From Spirochaetales bacterium (lineage in GTDB: Bacteria; Spirochaetota; Spirochaetia; Sphaerochaetales; Sphaerochaetaceae), in the NCBI GenBank assembly GCA_012523305.1, contig JAAYIV010000077.1:1-36069 (forward strand): a stretch of 36,069 bases of DNA. The letters run 5' to 3'. Below, piece by piece: positions 32,811-36,069 of this stretch; position 1 is the stretch's first letter, and every line of letters begins with the position of its first letter. The notes beneath the pieces were generated by a model. That model saw only the letters and a program-made list of their open reading frames with translations, was not told the DNA's origin and searched no databases. A program made the translations under genes and the position numbers.

Positions 32811-34337
32811 CTACTCGTTCATCAGAACATATTTCTGCAGAAACTCACCATCCAGTTCAGGATAAAGCAAGAATGCGTCGAGCAGGGCTTTTATCCTTGA
32901 TCGAGCTTCTTTTGCTGCCATTTGATCGGTAATGGCCTTGGCCTTGCTCAATTGCCCTGCCTTTTCACCCTTCGTAATCTTGGCAGGTCGCGTTGAGGAA
33001 AGCACAAGTTTAATGATTGCTGCGATTTCCTTCATTTCACCGGCTCCCATACCCAATGTCGTGACCGCAGGAGTGCCGATTCTCAAACCGCTCGTGTACC
33101 AAGGTCCGTTCGGATCGAATGGCAGTGCATTCCTATTCAAGGTCACGCCACATTCTCGTAACGCGGTTTCTGCTTGGCGCCCATTGAGTCCGAATGGTCG
33201 TACATCGAGCAACATGAGGTGGTTGTCGGTTCCGCCGGTAGCCACACCGATGCCCAGTTCCATGCAACTTCTTGCCAATGTTTTTGCGTTTTCGACAATT
33301 TTGTTTGCATAGATCGTAAAAGAAGGATCCAAGGCTTCGGCAAACGCTACTGCTTTTGCAGCGATCATATGAGGAAGCGGGCCTCCTATGACCAACGGGC
33401 ATCCCTTATCGACAGCATCCGCATAGGCTTGTTTACAAAGAATCATTCCCCCACGGGGTCCGCGCAATGTTTTATGGGTGGTGGTGGTCACCACATCCGC
33501 CCAAGCAACCGGATCATAGGATCCGGTCATTACTTTTCCGGCAACAAGTCCTGCAAAATGGGCCATGTCGACCATAAAGGTCGCTCCGACTTTCTTTGCT
33601 ATCTCTGCCAGACGCTCAAAATGAATCAATCGCGGATAAGCACTATAACCAGCTAATAAAATCAACGGTTTAATCTCAATCGCCAGCTGCTCTATGGCAT
33701 CATAATCGAGCAATCCTGTTTCGCGATCTACCGTATAGGTATATGCATCGAACATCTGTGCGGATACATTCTGACGATACCCATGTGTCAAATGACCACC
33801 TGAATAGTAATCAAGACCCAATAGACGTTGGTTGCCGCAGCTATGGCGAATCGCGTCCCATTGGACACGATCCAATTCGCTAGGATTGGTGATTCCAATT
33901 TTTTCCAATTCGGGGGTTTGGACACGGGCATTCAAGATTGCCCAATAAGCACATAAATTTGCATCAGCTCCGCTATGGGGTTGCACGTATGCATGGTCCG
34001 CACCGAACAATTGGCATGCAAGACGTGCAGCTACATCTTCGATCGCATCAACATTGTCGCAACCGGCATAGAATCTATGGAACGGATACCCCTCGGCATA
34101 CTTGTCGGTCATAAGGTTCCCCATGGCCAACTGGCACGAAAGACTGCTGAAATTCTCACTGGCTATGAGCTTGAGATGGCTTCTTTGATCTTTCAGTTCA
34201 TTCACTATTCTGGAAGCAATCGAAGGGGCGACCTGAGAAACTTTTTCCAGTGCCGCAACATATGCGACCATACCGGCATCCAATCGTTCCAAGGGAAGCG
34301 AAGAAAGATAGGAATAGAGAATCGAGCGTGTGTCCAT
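32811..34337 (-). CDS. glyA: Serine hydroxymethyltransferase, long spirochaete/chlamydia-type
   Basis: The 508-residue PLP enzyme interconverts serine and glycine with tetrahydrofolate. The PLP Lys lies in TTTTHKTLRGPRGG (about 290), and LIASENFSS, DKYAEGYPFHRFYAGCDNVD and RIGTPAVTT are typical. It is about 90 residues longer than E. coli GlyA, with an N-terminal extension and an insertion around 130-190, a form I associate with spirochaetes and chlamydiae. AAGGAG is eight bases before ATG. It heads the cluster with gcvH, which fits serine-glycine-one-carbon flux. A large inverted repeat overlaps its predicted -35 box. Confidence 0.96.
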   Translation of the reverse strand: MDTRSILYSYLSSLPLERLDAGMVAYVAALEKVSQVAPSIASRIVNELKDQRSHLKLIASENFSSLSCQLAMGNLMTDKYAEGYPFHRFYAGCDNVDAIEDVAARLACQLFGADHAYVQPHSGADANLCAYWAILNARVQTPELEKIGITNPSELDRVQWDAIRHSCGNQRLLGLDYYSGGHLTHGYRQNVSAQMFDAYTYTVDRETGLLDYDAIEQLAIEIKPLILLAGYSAYPRLIHFERLAEIAKKVGATFMVDMAHFAGLVAGKVMTGSYDPVAWADVVTTTTHKTLRGPRGGMILCKQAYADAVDKGCPLVIGGPLPHMIAAKAVAFAEALDPSFTIYANKIVENAKTLARSCMELGIGVATGGTDNHLMLLDVRPFGLNGRQAETALRECGVTLNRNALPFDPNGPWYTSGLRIGTPAVTTLGMGAGEMKEIAAIIKLVLSSTRPAKITKGEKAGQLSKAKAITDQMAAKEARSRIKALLDAFLLYPELDGEFLQKYVLMNE

Positions 34338-34375
34338 GGGGTTTACTCCTTAAGCATCTGAAGCCTTATGAGCAT

Positions 34376-34405
34376 ATTGTGCCTTTCCTGTGGCACCAAT
34401 GTCAA
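34376..34405 (-). promoter_or_regulatory. Candidate promoter of glyA-gcvH
   Basis: Consensus TTGACA (34405-34400), 18-base spacer, weak CACAAT (34381-34376). The -35 touches the right arm of an inverted repeat. Confidence 0.38.
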
Positions 34406-34412
34406 GGAAAGG
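34382..34412. repeat. Inverted repeat in the glyA/NSS divergent region
   Basis: CCTTTCCT (34382-34389), 15-base loop, AGGAAAGG (34405-34412), a perfect eight-base match. It brackets the spacer and -35 of the predicted glyA promoter, as an operator would. Confidence 0.5.
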
Positions 34413-34424
34413 ATGAAAAGTATC

Positions 34425-34453
34425 TTGCATTCTAAAACCCTAGCGTTTACACT
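34425..34453 (+). promoter_or_regulatory. Candidate promoter of the NSS transporter gene
   Basis: TTGCAT (34425-34430), 17-base spacer, TACACT (34448-34453). Transcription is predicted to begin near 34460, at the base of the next hairpin. Both boxes are imperfect. Confidence 0.35.
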
Positions 34454-34459
34454 TGCCGG

Positions 34460-34477
34460 CAGTATGCTCTCATACTG
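34460..34477 (+). repeat. Hairpin at the predicted 5' end of the NSS transporter mRNA
   Basis: CAGTATG (34460-34466), loop CTCT, CATACTG (34471-34477): seven perfect base pairs ending about 15 bases before the Shine-Dalgarno. It may stabilise the mRNA or be an operator at the transcription start. No T-tract follows. Confidence 0.5.
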
Positions 34478-34503
34478 GCAATCAGACATCATGGAGTTGT
34501 GTT

Positions 34504-35898
34504 ATGGAACAAAGTAAAGGACGCGAGACGTTAGCGAGCCGTTTGGGGTTTATCTTATTGTCGGCAGGTTGTGCCATCGGTTTGGGAAATGTGTGGAGAT
34601 TTCCATTTATCACAGGGAAACATGGTGGTGCGGCATTCGTACTGATCTACTTGGTATTTCTCGTGATATTGGGGTTACCTATCATGGTTATGGAATTTGC
34701 AGTCGGAAGAGCTTCCAAACAAAATATCGGTCTTGCATTGAAGACTTTGGAACCCAAGAAAACAAAATGGCATGCGTATGGACCGATAGCGATAGGAGGA
34801 AACTATGTATTGATGATGTTTTATACCACGGTTAGTGGTTGGCTCCTCCATTATTTCTTTGCCATGGCTACAGGAAGATTGCGGGGTTTTGATGCCTCCT
34901 CTGTTGGCAACTATTTCGGAACCTTACTTGCGGATCCGTTGAAAATGACGTTTTGGATGATCCTGGCCGTGATTCTGGGTATGGGAACCTGTATCATAGG
35001 GTTACAGAAAGGGGTCGAGCGAATTACAAAAGTTGTGATGACAATATTGTTCGTGGTCATGATACTGTTAGTAATCAAATCGGTCACGCTTCCCGGCGCC
35101 GCAGAAGGCCTTCGTTTTTATCTATTGCCTGACTTCAACCGTTTGGCTGATTCAGGGCTTTGGAATGCTATTTATGCAGCTATGGGGCAGGCTTTTTTCA
35201 CGTTGAGTCTTGGGATCGGAAGTATGGCAATTTTCGGGTCGTACATAGGTAAGGAACGTACACTCACTGGAGAAAGTGTGAATATCATCGCTCTTGATAC
35301 CTCGGTAGCACTTCTCAGTGGATTGATAATTTTCCCGGCTTGTTTTGCCTTCGGTGTGAGTCCCGATGCCGGGCCATCATTAATCTTTATCACTTTACCA
35401 AATATTTTCAATTCAATGACCGGAGGGGGATTATGGGGGGCACTGTTCTTCTTGTTCCTTAGTTTTGCCGCCCTTTCGACTTTGATTGCGGTCTTCGAGA
35501 ATATCGTGAGCTATTGGATAGATGTCAAGCATTGGTCACGAAAGAAAGCCGTTGCTTTCAATGTGGCGGCAATCATCATCCTGTCAATGCCTTGCGTGCT
35601 TGGATTCAATTTCCTTTCTGGATTCCAACCCTTAGGACCTGGCTCAGGCGTGTTGGATCTTGAAGATTTCATTGTCAGTTCTACACTATTGCCCCTCGGA
35701 TCATTAGTCTTTCTATTTTTCTGTTGTTCGAAACGAGGATGGGGCTGGAAAAATTTCGTTACTGAAGCTGACACCGGTAAAGGCCTGAAATTTCCAAAAT
35801 GGACACGCGCATATGTAACGTACGTATTGCCGCTGATCGTCATCACCGTATTCGTCATGGGGTATTGGAATATCTTCGTACCCCTGTTCAAGGCCTAG
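34504..35898 (+). CDS. Neurotransmitter:sodium symporter (NSS) family transporter
   Basis: I start at ATG 34504 (MEQSKGRETLASRLGF), with GGAG seven bases upstream; the earlier in-frame ATG at 34453 adds a non-family leader. The 464 residues are highly hydrophobic with 11-12 likely helices. The unwound TM1 motif AGCAIGLGNVWRFPF, which forms part of the sodium and substrate sites in LeuT/MhsT, is intact, and TM6/TM7 stretches (YAAMGQAFFTLSLGIGSM) are typical. It imports an amino acid with sodium; the substrate cannot be read off, though divergence from glyA suggests serine, glycine or alanine (inference). A strong terminator follows. Confidence 0.92.
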   Translation: MEQSKGRETLASRLGFILLSAGCAIGLGNVWRFPFITGKHGGAAFVLIYLVFLVILGLPIMVMEFAVGRASKQNIGLALKTLEPKKTKWHAYGPIAIGGNYVLMMFYTTVSGWLLHYFFAMATGRLRGFDASSVGNYFGTLLADPLKMTFWMILAVILGMGTCIIGLQKGVERITKVVMTILFVVMILLVIKSVTLPGAAEGLRFYLLPDFNRLADSGLWNAIYAAMGQAFFTLSLGIGSMAIFGSYIGKERTLTGESVNIIALDTSVALLSGLIIFPACFAFGVSPDAGPSLIFITLPNIFNSMTGGGLWGALFFLFLSFAALSTLIAVFENIVSYWIDVKHWSRKKAVAFNVAAIIILSMPCVLGFNFLSGFQPLGPGSGVLDLEDFIVSSTLLPLGSLVFLFFCCSKRGWGWKNFVTEADTGKGLKFPKWTRAYVTYVLPLIVITVFVMGYWNIFVPLFKA

Positions 35899-35920
35899 GG
35901 TTCGTAGGGATAACGCAATG

Positions 35921-35959
35921 CAGCCGGTTGTAGTAATACCAACCGGCTGTCAGTTTTTA
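35921..35959 (+). terminator. Rho-independent terminator after the NSS transporter
   Basis: CAGCCGGTTG (35921-35930), nine-base loop, CAACCGGCTG (35940-35949), a perfect ten-base stem, followed after four bases by TTTTT. It lies between converging genes; on the minus strand there is no T-tract, so it should act mainly rightward. Confidence 0.85.
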
Positions 35960-35972
35960 TTCCAATACAATG

Positions 35973-36069
35973 TCAGATTTTAACTTTCAATACTACCTTT
36001 CGGCACGATACCGCTTTCCCGTTGTGTCGGATGCCAGGTCGATGGGCATCTTCAGGAAACAGTATCGCA
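35973..36069 (-). CDS. YhcH/YjgK/YiaL (DUF386) family protein, C-terminal end only
   Basis: The last 31 codons of a leftward gene run off the window edge and stop at TGA 35975-35973. The tail reads ILFPEDAHRPGIRHNGKAV and then RKVVLKVKI, the usual C-terminus of the YhcH/YjgK/YiaL cupin family (PxDxHxPG, then KxVVKV), whose members include sialic-acid-related NanQ. The His residues in this motif normally bind metal. Only this fragment is visible, so function is tentative. Confidence 0.65.
   Translation of the reverse strand, partial: AILFPEDAHRPGIRHNGKAVSCRKVVLKVKI

Noticed and set aside
33174-33656. 160-codon open frame on the plus strand inside glyA
   Set aside because: It is antisense to conserved SHMT sequence, with no ribosome site, signal peptide or recognisable domain.
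34338-34503. Glycine riboswitch controlling glyA or the transporter
   Set aside because: Neither strand shows the conserved glycine aptamer core, and the leaders are too short for one or two aptamers. Only simple inverted repeats are present.
1-36069. CRISPR arrays, tRNA/rRNA genes, insertion sequences, toxin-antitoxin or defence systems
   Set aside because: No regularly spaced repeats, cloverleaf genes, transposase motifs or recognised defence domains were seen on either strand by reading.

Overview
This window looks like chromosomal DNA of an anaerobic, Sphaerochaeta/Treponema-like spirochaete. That placement is an inference from gene content: a FabV-type enoyl reductase, a fused AccD-AccA carboxyltransferase, an approximately 500-residue serine hydroxymethyltransferase, a DUF4954 protein, split GcvPA/GcvPB and a small outer-membrane barrel. 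Genes are densely packed, no gap without a gene exceeds 300 bases, and no tRNA, rRNA, CRISPR array or insertion sequence was seen.

Positions 1-5620 hold an exopolysaccharide/signalling block. A 5'-truncated protein with degenerate GGDEF and receiver domains is followed by a HEAT-repeat/GT2 membrane glycosyltransferase. A secreted GH16-like glycanase converges on it, and a radical SAM DNA-repair-type protein follows.

Positions 5670-15056 are a fatty-acid biosynthesis island. The leftward operon fabH-fabD-fabG-fabF-fabZ-fabV and the rightward operon accB-accC-accDA diverge from one promoter region (about 11438-11498), where the two -35 boxes lie back to back inside a palindrome. Together they encode malonyl-CoA synthesis, chain initiation and the whole elongation cycle. 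No acpP is present.

Positions 15053-23118 hold an unrecognised acidic protein, the DUF4954 beta-helix protein, azlCD amino-acid exporter genes behind trpS (a probable iron-sulphur TrpRS), an AbrB-type membrane protein, mscL and a short-chain dehydrogenase.

Positions 23127-26561 hold an isoprenylcysteine-methyltransferase-like membrane protein, a hydantoinase/dihydropyrimidinase and, divergently, a secreted serpin.

Positions 26558-34337 are a leftward one-carbon cluster: glyA, gcvH, an outer-membrane barrel gene, gcvPA, gcvPB and a FAD/iron-sulphur oxidoreductase. gcvT and lpd are absent. An NSS-family sodium symporter diverges from glyA and ends at a clear terminator. The window closes with the 3' end of a YhcH/YjgK-family gene.

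The most unusual signals are in gene expression. Two genes appear to start at AUC behind perfect Shine-Dalgarno sequences. Two genes lack a Shine-Dalgarno but have a -10 box placed to start transcription on the A of ATG. Convergent genes repeatedly overlap at their stop codons. I found no clearly new defence or mobile system.
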